A stretch of DNA of 63,298 nt, taken from Cyanobacteria bacterium RI_101. GTDB lineage: Bacteria; Cyanobacteriota; Cyanobacteriia; Cyanobacteriales; Microcystaceae. A program made the position numbers and the translations under genes. The stretch is from the NCBI GenBank assembly GCA_016471375.1, contig WGLZ01000008.1:1-63298 (forward strand), read 5' to 3'. The notes below the pieces were generated by a model. The model saw only the letters and a program-made list of their open reading frames with translations, was not told the DNA's origin and made no database searches. This document shows positions 47,101-55,200 of this stretch, in pieces (within the stretch, counting starts at the first letter, position 1; the number at the start of each line of letters is the position of its first letter).

Positions 47101-47350
47101 ACTGAGCGATGAGCCAAGGGCGGTTGGGATATTTATCGTTGCGAAAGGCCGAGATGAATTGCAGGGGTCGGGACCAAGGGCTGGGCACGGAGTTGACTTC
47201 CTGAAAATTGCCCCCCTCAAAATCCAAACTGTCGGCGATGGTCTTAAAAAGCTTGACCGAGCCGCCAATCCATTCTCCAGGGGCGTTGCCGCCGGGAAGA
47301 TCCCGAGTTGTTTTCGGTAGGAGAGGATAATAGGTCTGGGGGTCAGTCAT
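44111..47350 (-). CDS. Large Hsp70/actin-fold ATPase protein of unknown function
   Basis: This 1079-residue protein has an N-terminal half (1-555) with no recognised domain and a C-terminal actin/Hsp70-type ATPase. Phosphate-1 is VGVDFGTSFTNIYVRK (about 558), a SYPSAFS segment follows, phosphate-2 is CVDIGGGTSDISLW (about 735), and an adenosine motif reads ALLIGGHGSRFL (about 880). It is not DnaK: there is no substrate-binding domain or EEVD-like tail. SrfB-like proteins share the general idea of a huge chain ending in such an ATPase, but identity is uncertain. It heads a two-gene operon with a membrane coiled-coil protein. Confidence 0.65.
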   Translation of the reverse strand: MTDPQTYYPLLPKTTRDLPGGNAPGEWIGGSVKLFKTIADSLDFEGGNFQEVNSVPSPWSRPLQFISAFRNDKYPNRPWLIAQYRGFLAALALAENLKLKITATAVNLQSYQNTDFGKCLWDLRPNPRDTVLSLVPPEGPWSEFYLFELEDCSIGITSPATLVAPQGYLAPLVERRIPWVKGGFFADPILNGLTPSQKLTLAPWLENLRGQLWGNKPANDKLAEKVAGVIAEFVKELDITQSAVFQPSAETLPYGVPLTPAPLSALYPARAVAAPSNVQVLPSTGKGAQRRLYVIDERQLPGLLGRDAREINVIDSSPLPGFDPERHRRADALFVSPADLFTDNLYYRRSRGLLPGAWLDQKLNLEDLSILLPLADFMGEFFTSRDLENQVSLSAVQTPEGPGVRVSLTLRLTGFGQPVNYPIYKDFPLRPENELKQEFPTLALWPNVPPGSWREYFLLVEKTEDFGGLAFTLEQPCPGAVQELRKSGQEVFQYWKCDQFPDILAAIDGNARFLGLIPLKVPVPQVGGAQTWTVGVDFGTSFTNIYVRKGSGQPERLQLQTHLLKITRTLEDVQAITYREFFAPEGLIPEGENPPLSTVLTTRGWRESEGLIPAVMSDARVYVPRLDRFDFDKDYIKTNIKWQQVQYQRPFLGQLARLIAAQAANEEVRTLNWAISYPSAFSTMETNGYENSWRTVLKQLETVSGQSHDDLSVRTESVAFAQFFADSLGKNLVHTTCVDIGGGTSDISLWQENTLVHQASVPYAGRDIFHRILQPNLAFIGDIFGLPPEAAKSVRQVLSSKTNFNSALDTYLRGNADRILADGYVMNAGKQRNREFRTLVAFALGGLFHYLGLTQKYLGAENKLLNQTRATALLIGGHGSRFLHWLSPTGNYTPKSEVNNLARGLLVLASDLTPNPDLITLSDRPKQETCCGLVVSPGGTRLEGLEQQQKDYPFVGETCLINGAVYPPGERLKLDSAWEEIEEFRIPNLEELERYLTHFNQVIQDENIQEIDPLRNFSGGGLLTLNANLKTLLETEITKTCLQKKGAVGDFEPEPPFLLALRCLVGLLADQWAKTGGKN

Positions 47351-47578
47351 CGGCGCCGGGGGAAAGGGTTTTCTTGATCTTGAAAGATTTCCTTAAGCGC
47401 TAGTTTATCCTACTAGTCCTCTATCTGGCGCCATAGCTTCCGGGAGAAATTCCCCTCCGCGGAGGGGTGGCAGGCGTAGCCTGACGGGGTGGTCAAGTCC
47501 CCGTTTAACTTTTCACTTTAGCGCCGGGGGTTTGACAGCGCCGGGGCCTTTAGCGCTATGATGGTGTCCTGTCAGTTT
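47351..47578. other. Spacer with short repeat
   Basis: CCCCTCCGCGGAGGGGTGG (about 47451-47470) is a small palindrome followed by GCAGGCGTAGCCTGACGGGG, a repeat-like unit. Nothing else is recognised before tRNA-Ser. Confidence 0.35.
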
Positions 47579-47670
47579 GGAGAGATGGCTGAGTGGTTGA
47601 AAGCGGCAGCCTGCTAAGCTGTTGTACGGTACGTAAGGCCGTACCGAGGGTTCGAATCCCTCTCTCTCCG
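47579..47670 (+). tRNA. tRNA-Ser (GCT anticodon)
   Basis: A 92-nt class II tRNA: acceptor GGAGAGA/TCTCTCC, discriminator G, anticodon stem GCAGC/GCTGT with loop CTGCTAA (anticodon GCT), a long variable arm (TACGGTACG..CCGTAC), and T-arm GAGGG-TTCGAAT-CCCTC. Confidence 0.95.
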
Positions 47671-47772
47671 TAGCCATTTGCACAAAAGCGACCTTTAGAG
47701 GATAGTAGGGTTCATTCTGGGAAACCCTAGGATTTTTTGTCTTTAATTTTGTTGTGAGGAGTGTGTTTAACG

Positions 47773-49098
47773 ATGCCAACCCGTCGCCGTCCCGTTCTTG
47801 CCTGGAGTTTGATTGTCTGTAGTCTCGGCGCCAATTTGTTAACAGCCTGTAGCGAAACCCCGGCGCCGACGGGTCAAGCCAGTCCTGGCGGAGCGGAAAG
47901 CGGCGCCGCTTCGGGGCTGAAACTCGGCGCTTTACTGCCGGCCACGGGAGACCTTTCCTCCATTGGGCAAAATATGCCGGTGGCGGTGAAACTGGCGGTG
48001 GATACGGTCAACGCCTGCGGCGGGGTTAATGGACAACCGGTAACCGTCGTGGTTGAAGACGACCAGACCGACCCGGTGGCGGGTTCCGCGGCCATGACCA
48101 AACTGGCGGAGGCGGATAAAGTGGCGGGGGTGGTCGGCTCCTTTGCCAGTAGCGTCTCTAGTTCCGCTGTGCCCATCGCCGTTAAAAATAAGGTGATGAT
48201 GATTTCCCCCGGTAGCACCAGCCCGGTCTTTACCACCCAAGCCCAAAACGGCGATTTCCAAGGCTTCTGGGCCCGAACGGCGCCGCCGGACACCTACCAA
48301 GCCCAGGCGCTAGCGGCGCTGGCCTTGAAAAAAGGGTTTAAAAATATCGGCACCGTGGTTATTAACAACGACTACGGGGTGGGGTTCGAGAAGGTCTTCG
48401 TGGAGGCGGTGACCCAAAACGGCGGCGCGATTACGAATAAAGACAATCCCGTGCGCTACGACCCCAAGGCCGCCACCCTGGACACGGAAGCGGGTCAAGC
48501 CTTCGCCAATAAGCCGGAGGCGGTGGCCGGGGTCCTCTACGCCGACACCGGTAGCGTTTTAGTCCAAGCGGCCTACAAACAGGGCCTGAGTAACGGCGTC
48601 ACCTGGTTGTTGACGGACGGGGTCTATTCGGCGGATTTCGTGGATAAAGTGGGCAAAAGCGCCGACGGCAAGTCTATTCTAGCCGGCGCCCTGGGCACCG
48701 TTCCCGGCGCCGACGGCGAAGCCCTAGAGACTTTTACCGCCACCTGGAAGGAAAAAACCGGTAAGGAAATCACCGCCTTTGTGCCCCACACCTACGACGC
48801 GACGGTTCTGCTGATGTTGGCGGCGGAGGCGGCTAAAGCCAATACCGGCGAGGCCATCCAAAGCAAAATCCGGGAGGTGGCCGCGGGCCCCGGCGAAGCG
48901 GTGAGCGACGCCTGCCAAGCCCTGGCGCTTCTGCGGGAAGGTAAACCCATTAATTACCAAGGCGCTAGCGGCAATGTGGATATCGACGCCAACGGCGACG
49001 TGGTGGGCAGTTACGACGTCTGGACGGTGAATCCCGACGGTTCCCTGGCCATCATCGATAAAGTGACGCCCCCGGCGCCGACCCAAAAAGATGGCTAA
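47773..49098 (+). CDS. Branched-chain amino-acid-type substrate-binding lipoprotein
   Basis: This 441-residue protein has a lipoprotein signal peptide with lipobox LLTAC (Cys26). A type I periplasmic-binding fold of the LivK/UrtA class follows: KLGALLPATGDLSSIGQNMPVAVKLAVDTVN, VVEDDQTDPVAGSAAMTKL, GVVGSFASSVSSSAVPIA, MISPGSTSPVF and HTYDATVLLMLAAE. It would bind an amino acid or small amide outside the membrane. ATG 47773 is chosen over GTG 47761 because AGGAG lies 11 bases upstream. No permease is adjacent; the next gene overlaps it by 8 bp and encodes a different kind of ABC ATPase. Confidence 0.9.
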   Translation: MPTRRRPVLAWSLIVCSLGANLLTACSETPAPTGQASPGGAESGAASGLKLGALLPATGDLSSIGQNMPVAVKLAVDTVNACGGVNGQPVTVVVEDDQTDPVAGSAAMTKLAEADKVAGVVGSFASSVSSSAVPIAVKNKVMMISPGSTSPVFTTQAQNGDFQGFWARTAPPDTYQAQALAALALKKGFKNIGTVVINNDYGVGFEKVFVEAVTQNGGAITNKDNPVRYDPKAATLDTEAGQAFANKPEAVAGVLYADTGSVLVQAAYKQGLSNGVTWLLTDGVYSADFVDKVGKSADGKSILAGALGTVPGADGEALETFTATWKEKTGKEITAFVPHTYDATVLLMLAAEAAKANTGEAIQSKIREVAAGPGEAVSDACQALALLREGKPINYQGASGNVDIDANGDVVGSYDVWTVNPDGSLAIIDKVTPPAPTQKDG

Positions 49099-49756
49099 CC
49101 CCGTTCTCGGCGCCGACAAGCTCAGTTTTCACTGGACGGCGGAGAAACCCATTCTCCAGGAGTGCTCCCTCGCAGTGCCCCAGGGGGAGTTCTGGATGCT
49201 TCTGGGGGGCAACGGGAGCGGTAAATCCACCCTCCTACGGTTACTGGCGGGCCTGTTAGCGCCGGTTCAGGGTCAAGTTTACCAGCGGCAACCCCTGGGC
49301 TTTGTCTTCCAAAACCCGGATCATCAGTTGGTCATGCCCACCGTCGGCGCCGATGTGGCCTTTGGTTTAGTTTCGGAAAACCTGAGCTACCCCCAAATTC
49401 GGGCCCGGGTGGCGGAGGCGCTCGGCGCCGTTAATTTACTGGATCTAGAGCGCCGCCCCATCTACGCCCTCAGCGGCGGTCAAAAACAACGGGTGGCCAT
49501 CGCCGGCGCCATCGCTCGCCACTGCGAAGTCTTACTCCTGGACGAACCCACGGCGCTGTTGGACGGGGACAGCCAACTGGATCTGGTGCGACAGGTGCGG
49601 AAACTGGTCAAGGAACGGGGCATCACGGCGCTTTGGGTCACCCACCGGCTGGAGGAATTGGATTACTGCGACGGCGCTTTTCTCCTAGAGCGGGGGCAAG
49701 TCGTCGCCCAGGGCGCTCCGGCGCCGTTAAAAGCCCGATTGATGCAAACAGTTTAA
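49091..49756 (+). CDS. ABC transporter ATPase, ECF/CbiO type
   Basis: This 221-residue ATPase has Walker A GGNGSGKST (39-47), the Q-loop VFQNPDHQLVMPTVGADVAFG that is diagnostic of energy-coupling-factor (CbiO/EcfA) ATPases, signature LSGGQKQR, Walker B LLLDEP and the H-loop WVTHR. ECF ATPases drive uptake of metals or vitamins through a T component and an S component, neither of which is here. Its ATG lies inside the 3' end of the binding-protein gene, giving an unusual pairing. Confidence 0.88.
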   Translation: MANPVLGADKLSFHWTAEKPILQECSLAVPQGEFWMLLGGNGSGKSTLLRLLAGLLAPVQGQVYQRQPLGFVFQNPDHQLVMPTVGADVAFGLVSENLSYPQIRARVAEALGAVNLLDLERRPIYALSGGQKQRVAIAGAIARHCEVLLLDEPTALLDGDSQLDLVRQVRKLVKERGITALWVTHRLEELDYCDGAFLLERGQVVAQGAPAPLKARLMQTV

Positions 49757-49807
49757 TTTGACGGCGCTGAACAGGCCGGCAATCGGCTCTGACAAATCGT
49801 TAGCCCA

Positions 49808-50035
49808 CTAAGCCGCCTGAAAATCTAGAAATAGCCCCCTAGGTTCCGGCAAGGGTTGATCGCTTTCTCGATAAAGCGCTAGATAACTATCAATAACCTC
49901 CGCTCCATGCCTAGCCGCCTCCTCATAGGTGTCGCCATGGGTATGAAACCGTTGGCAAGGAAAATCAGGAAGATGGACTAAATAGCAGTGGTCTTCTTCA
50001 GACCATAAAATGACCATGCTGTAATGGATATTCAT
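49808..50035 (-). CDS. HicB-like antitoxin, apparently orphan
   Basis: This 75-residue protein has the HicB partial RNase H fold pattern: YSMVILWSEEDHCYLVHLPDFPCQRFHTHGDTYEEAARHGAEVIDSYL. GGAGGAATTACA precedes the ATG, a good ribosome-binding site. No HicA-like toxin is adjacent. The DNA just upstream has only a short open frame without a start (HRFKDGDDAKIYLEKLVKD..) of unknown origin. The short C-terminus lacks an obvious DNA-binding domain. It could also be an unlinked HicB-type regulator. Confidence 0.7.
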   Translation of the reverse strand: MNIHYSMVILWSEEDHCYLVHLPDFPCQRFHTHGDTYEEAARHGAEVIDSYLALYRESDQPLPEPRGLFLDFQAA

Positions 50036-50206
50036 TGTAATTCCTCCAGTTTTTTAAGTCTTTAACTAGCTTTTCTAAATAGATTTTGGCGTCGTCGCCA
50101 TCTTTAAACCGATGCTAGCGCCGTCATGGGTCAGTTAACATCTCTCACCCCTTGACAAGCGCCGCTCCAGAGTTTACCTTATAACTAACTGGTAAATCAT
50201 GAGTCC
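50036..50206. other. Spacer between orphan HicB and persulfide dioxygenase
   Basis: This divergent promoter region is about 170 bp. On the minus strand it contains a stop-bounded open frame encoding HRFKDGDDAKIYLEKLVKDL and a further few residues, overlapping the hicB start. It may be a remnant of a lost upstream gene. Confidence 0.3.
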
Positions 50207-50908
50207 ATGCTGTTTCGTCAACTCTTTGACCGAGAATCCAGCGCCTACACTTACCTCATCGCCGACCCCCCATCTGGAGAAGCGGCGCTGGTGGACACGG
50301 TGTTGGAGCAAACGGAGCGGGATCTGCGGCTTCTCCAAGAACTCGGTTTCACCCTCAAGTATTGTCTGGAAACCCACGTTCACGCCGACCATATCACCGG
50401 CGCCGGGCGCTTGCGGGAAGAGACTGGTTGCTTAACCTTAGTCCCCTTCGGCGCTGAAGTGGCCTGCGCGGATCGGTCATTGCAGGACGGAGACTGCCTC
50501 TCCCTCGGCGCTGTGGTCATTGAAGCTCTCGCCACCCCGGGCCACACCGACAGCCACTTGGCCTATTTAATTAATCAAACCCATTTGCTCACGGGGGACG
50601 CCCTCTTGATCCGGGGTTGCGGTCGCACTGATTTCCAAAGCGGCGACGCCGGGACGCTCTACGACGTCGTCACCCAAAGCCTCTTTTCTTTGCCAGGGGA
50701 AACCCTCGTCTATCCCGGCCACGATTACCGGGGGCAGACCGTGTCCACCATCGGCGAAGAAAAACAGTGGAATCCCCGCTTTCTCAATCGCAGTCGAGAC
50801 GAATTTATTGACTTTATGGCGAATCTTAATTTACCCAGCCCCCAAAAAATGATGGAAGCCGTCCCCGCCAATCAACTCTGCGGACAAACGGTGACAGTTA
50901 GCAGTTAA
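50207..50908 (+). CDS. Persulfide dioxygenase (ETHE1-like MBL-fold protein)
   Basis: This 233-residue metallo-beta-lactamase-fold protein has the motif THVHADH (His57, His59, Asp61, His62), GHTDSH and the ETHE1-specific segments GDALLIRGCGRTDFQSGDAGTLYDVV and YPGHDYRGQTVSTIGEEKQWNPRF. This family uses mononuclear iron (two His, one Asp) to oxidise glutathione persulfide to sulfite. A rhodanese-DUF2892 protein is encoded 750 bp downstream, so the segment probably serves sulfide detoxification. Confidence 0.9.
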   Translation: MLFRQLFDRESSAYTYLIADPPSGEAALVDTVLEQTERDLRLLQELGFTLKYCLETHVHADHITGAGRLREETGCLTLVPFGAEVACADRSLQDGDCLSLGAVVIEALATPGHTDSHLAYLINQTHLLTGDALLIRGCGRTDFQSGDAGTLYDVVTQSLFSLPGETLVYPGHDYRGQTVSTIGEEKQWNPRFLNRSRDEFIDFMANLNLPSPQKMMEAVPANQLCGQTVTVSS

Positions 50909-51034
50909 CAGTTACCAGATATCAGTTCGATTCTGAGAGACAAATCGAGGGCTGAGCGTAGCCGTGTCACACTGAGCCTGCCGTACCCGAAGGTCTAGTG
51001 AAGCCCGTCACTCCCCGTCAATGGTCTAAACCTG
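50909..51034. repeat. Spacer with CTGAGCGTAGCC-type repeat
   Basis: CTGAGCGTAGCCGTG (about 50953) is followed by CACTGAGCCTGCCGTACCCGAAGG, the same interspersed family seen in the 3.7, 4.5, 6.3 and 29.1 kb spacers. Confidence 0.45.
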
Positions 51035-51532
51035 ATGAAACCTCAAGCTCTTTTCGCCCTGCTCCTCGGTTTGCTCATCGCGACCTTGAGCCTGTTTGCG
51101 CCTCCCGCTTTGGCTAATATCCGTTCCCTAGAAGAAAAACCGGGGCAGATGCTCTATCAATCCCGCCAGACCTTAGAAGACAATCAGGGCAATACTTGGC
51201 AAATTGTTTTCTTTAAGCGGATTCCCCCGGAGGGAGCGCCGGAAATTAACCTGCGTCTCGTGGGTTTCCCCGGCCGGGACAAATTCCGGCACCCGGCGCC
51301 GTTGGCCATCGAAACCAGTCCGAGTCAGACCGTAGCCGCCGCGGACGTTTTTGAGACGAAAAACCCCGGCGAAAACGTCGGGCAATTTGACCTAGCGCCG
51401 GCGCTAGACCAATTGGAAACCAACGCCTTTTGGCGCTTAGATCTACCGCTCCAAGACCCCGTTTCTATCACCGTTCCCGCCTATATTCAGCAGGAATGGC
51501 AAAAGGTCGCCCAGTTAACTCCCCAACTTTAG
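51035..51532 (+). CDS. DUF3122 exported protein
   Basis: This 165-residue protein has a signal peptide (MKPQALFALLLGLLIATLSLFAPPALA, cleavage after ALA). The DUF3122 pattern follows: IRSLEEKPGQMLYQSRQTLEDNQGNTWQIVFFKRI, NLRLVGFPG, and FDLAPALDQLETNAFWRLDLP near the end. The family is confined largely to cyanobacteria and has no assigned function. It lies between the two sulfur-metabolism genes, which is suggestive but not proof of a link. Confidence 0.8.
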   Translation: MKPQALFALLLGLLIATLSLFAPPALANIRSLEEKPGQMLYQSRQTLEDNQGNTWQIVFFKRIPPEGAPEINLRLVGFPGRDKFRHPAPLAIETSPSQTVAAADVFETKNPGENVGQFDLAPALDQLETNAFWRLDLPLQDPVSITVPAYIQQEWQKVAQLTPQL

Positions 51533-51534
51533 AT

Positions 51535-51612
51535 CCCCCCTAACCCCCCTTGGAAAGGGGGGAACCGGATTCAAAGTCCCCCTTACAAAGGGGGATTTAG
51601 GGGGATTCACTG
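51535..51612. repeat. Short interspersed repeat (CCCCTAACCCC/GGGGATTTAGGGG)
   Basis: CCCCCTAACCCCCCTTGG pairs with AAAGGGGGG, and CAAAGTCCCCCTTACAAAGG with GGGATTTAGGGGGATT, two linked hairpins. Related blocks lie at 36440-36560 and 38865-38900. Confidence 0.65.
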
Positions 51613-51659
51613 AGGCCTGCCCCCAATCCCTATTCCCTATTCCCTAACCCCTAATCCCC

Positions 51660-52190
51660 ATGACCACAACTCAAAACACCGTCACCCTCGATCCCCAAAC
51701 TCTCCAAAGCCTACGGAGCCAAAACGCCGTCACCCTAGTGGATGTGCGAGAAGCCTCGGAGTATGCAGGGGAGCGCATCGCCGACGCCCAATTGATGCCC
51801 CTCTCCAGTTTCGATCCCCAAAACCTGCCCTGGGAAGCGGGCAAAACTTTAGTGCTTTATTGCCAAAGCAGTAACCGCTCCGGGCAAGCCCTACAACGGC
51901 TCCGCAACGCGGGCGTCGAAGGGGTTCTGCATCTGCAAGGGGGACTCAACGCTTGGAAACAGGCGGGTCTGCCGACGCTGAAAAATAAAAACGCCCCCAT
52001 TAGCCTCATGCGTCAGGTGCAGATTATCGCCGGCAGTTTGGTGTTAACGGGCACCCTCCTCGGCGCTTTTGTCTCGCCCTACTTTTTACTCTTGAGCGGC
52101 TTTGTCGGCGCCGGGTTGACCTTTGCCGGGGTTTCGGGAACCTGCATGATGGCCAACCTCCTGGCGAAATTGCCCTACAACCGACTCTAG
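51660..52190 (+). CDS. Rhodanese-DUF2892 membrane protein (YgaP-like)
   Basis: This 176-residue protein has a rhodanese domain (1-112) with active-site Cys68 in YCQSSNRSGQAL. A DUF2892 domain of two TM helices follows (113-176: SLMRQVQIIAGSLVLTGTLLG and FLLLSGFVGAGLTFAGVSGTCMMANLLAKLPYN). YgaP-type proteins transfer sulfane sulfur at the membrane. With the persulfide dioxygenase upstream it forms a probable sulfide/persulfide handling set. Confidence 0.9.
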   Translation: MTTTQNTVTLDPQTLQSLRSQNAVTLVDVREASEYAGERIADAQLMPLSSFDPQNLPWEAGKTLVLYCQSSNRSGQALQRLRNAGVEGVLHLQGGLNAWKQAGLPTLKNKNAPISLMRQVQIIAGSLVLTGTLLGAFVSPYFLLLSGFVGAGLTFAGVSGTCMMANLLAKLPYNRL

Positions 52191-52294
52191 ATCTGGCTCC
52201 GAACAAGGCTAAAACCCCCGCGGGACGGAATTTTCTGCTAAAAATACCTATGGGAGTCCTTTAACAACCAGCCTTTAAGGAGAACACTAAAATT

Positions 52295-55200
52295 ATGTTC
52301 ACTCACGTCAAGTCCACCATTCGCCGCATTGTCCCCGAAGATCTAGGGGGCCGTTCCCTTCTTAAGGTGGTCTATGTCGTGTTGGAGTCGCAGTACCAGA
52401 GCGCCCTCTCCGGCGCGGTGCGGCAGATTAACGCCACCCATCCCGACCTGGCGATTCAAGTCAGCGGCTATCTGATCGAAGAACTTCGGGATCCTCAGAA
52501 CTACGCCGATTTTCAGCGGGACGTGGCGGAAGCGAATCTGTTTATCGCCTCTTTAATTTTTATCGAGGACTTGGCGGATAAGGTGGTGGCGGCGGTGGAA
52601 CCCCACCGGGACAAGCTGGACGCGGCCATTGTCTTCCCCTCCATGCCCCAGGTGATGCGGCTTAATAAACTGGGCACTTTTTCCATGGCCCAGTTGGGGC
52701 AATCCAAGAGCGCCATCGCCCAGTTCATGCGCAAACGGAAGGAAAATTCCGGCGCCGGCTTCCAGGACGCCATGCTCAAGCTCCTGCGGACTCTGCCCCA
52801 GGTGTTGAAATACTTACCCATGGAAAAGGCCCAGGACGCCCGCAATTTTATGCTCAGCTTCCAGTACTGGCTGGGCGGCTCCTCGGAAAATTTGGAAAAT
52901 TTCCTGCTGATGTTGGCGGATAAATACGTTTACCCGGAGTTGGGTCTCGGGAAGGGGGTCAATTATCAGGAGCCGGTGGTTTACCCGGATCTGGGCATCT
53001 GGCATCCCCTCTCTCTAACCATGTTTGAGGACGTCAAGTCCTACTTTAATTGGTACAATAATCGCCCCGATATTAGCGACGATCTTAAAGATCCCCTGGC
53101 GCCCTGCGTCGGTTTAATCCTCCAGCGCACCCACCTGGTCACCGGCGACGACGCCCATTATGTGGGCATGGTGCAGGAGTTGGAAGCCCTCGGCGCTCGG
53201 GTGATTCCCGTTTTTGCCGGGGGGTTGGATTTTTCCAAGCCGGTGGACGAGTTTTTCTGGGAAAAACCGGCGCCGGGGGTAGAAGCGATTCCCATTGTGG
53301 ACGCGGTGGTTTCCCTCACGGGCTTCGCCCTGGTGGGGGGCCCGGCTCGGCAGGATCATCCCAAGGCCATTGATTCCTTAAAGCGCCTGAACCGTCCCTA
53401 TATGTGCGCCCTGCCCCTAGTCTTCCAAACCACGGAGGAGTGGGAGGACAGCGATCTCGGTCTCCATCCCATCCAGGTGGCTCTGCAAATCGCCATTCCC
53501 GAACTTGACGGCGCTATTGAACCCATTATTCTCTCCGGTCGGGACGGCGCTACGGGGCGGGCCATCGCTCTTCAGGATCGGATTGAAGCCATCGCCCAGC
53601 GGGCGTTGAACTGGGCCAGTCTGCGGAAAAAGCCTAAATTGGATAAAAAAGTCGCCATTACGGTCTTTAGTTTCCCCCCCGATAAGGGCAATGTGGGCAC
53701 CGCGGCCTATTTGGATGTCTTTGGCTCCATTTACGAAGTTCTCCAGGGGTTACAACGGAACGGCTACGATGTGCAAGATTTGCCGGACTCCGCCCAGGCG
53801 CTGATGGAGGCGGTGATCCACGACGCCCAGGCTCAATACCACAGCCCGGAACTGAACGTAGCCTATCGCATGTCGGTGGAAGAGTACGAGCGCCTGACCC
53901 CCTACTCCGTCCGTCTGGAGGAAAACTGGGGCAAACCGCCGGGGCATTTAAACAGCGACGGCCAAAACCTCTTGGTTTACGGCAAGGCCTTTGGCAACGT
54001 CTTCATCGGCGTCCAGCCCACCTTTGGCTATGAAGGCGACCCCATGCGCCTGCTCTTTTCCCGCTCCGCCAGCCCCCACCACGGTTTCGCCGCCTACTAC
54101 ACCTATTTAAATCAAATCTGGAAAGCGGACGCCGTCCTCCACTTTGGCACCCACGGCTCTTTGGAATTTATGCCGGGGAAACAAATGGGCATGTCTGGGG
54201 ACTGCTACCCCGATAACCTGATCGGCAATATCCCCAACCTCTACTACTACGCCGCCAACAACCCCTCCGAAGCCACCATCGCCAAGCGCCGGAGTTACGC
54301 GGCCACCATTTCCTACCTGACGCCCCCGGCGGAAAACGCCGGTCTTTACAAGGGTTTACAGGAATTGAGCGAGTTGATCGGCTCCTACCAAACCCTGAAG
54401 GACACCGGGCGGGGCGTTCCCATTGTCAACACCATCATGGACAAGGCCCGGCTCTGCAATTTAGACCAGGACATCGCCCTGCCGGAGAGCGACGCCAAGG
54501 ATTTAAGCGCCGAGGAACGGGACACGGTGGTGGGTTCCGTCTATCGCAAGTTGATGGAAATCGAGTCTCGCCTGCTCCCTTGCGGTCTCCATGTGGTGGG
54601 CAAACCCCCCACGGCGGAGGAGGCCGTCGCCACCCTGGTCAATATCGCCAGTTTGGATCGGGAGGAAGAGGGGCTGTGGTCGCTCCCCACCCTGATCGCG
54701 GAAAGCATTGGCCGCCAGATGGAAGAGGTCTATCGCAACAGCGACCGGGGCGTTCTGGCGGATGTGGAATTGTTGCAGGACATTACCCTAGCGACTCGGG
54801 CCGCGGTCTCCGCCCTAGTGCAGGAGCAAATCAACGCCGACGGCCGGGTGTCCCTAGTTTCCAAGCTCAATTTCTTTAACATCGGCAAAAAGGCGCCCTG
54901 GGTGGAGGCTTTGCAAAGCGCCGGTTATCCCAATGTGGATCAGGACAAACTCAAACCCCTCTTTGAGTACCTAGAGTTTTGCCTCGAACAGGTCTGCGCC
55001 GACAATGAACTCGGCGCTCTCCTCAAGGCGCTGGAGGGAGAATACCTGCTCCCCGGCCCCGGCGGCGATCCCATCCGTAACCCCAACGTTCTCCCCACCG
55101 GCAAAAATATCCACGCCCTCGATCCCCAGTCCATCCCCACCCTAGCGGCGGTGCAATCCGCCAAGATTGTGGTGGATCGCCTGTTGGAGCGCCAAAAAAT

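Noticed and set aside
44111-47350. Reading the 1079-residue ATPase as DnaK
   Set aside because: The ATPase domain is at the C-terminal end and the substrate-binding domain is absent.
47513-47779. Minus-strand 88-residue open frame
   Set aside because: It is antisense to tRNA-Ser and the start of the binding-protein gene.
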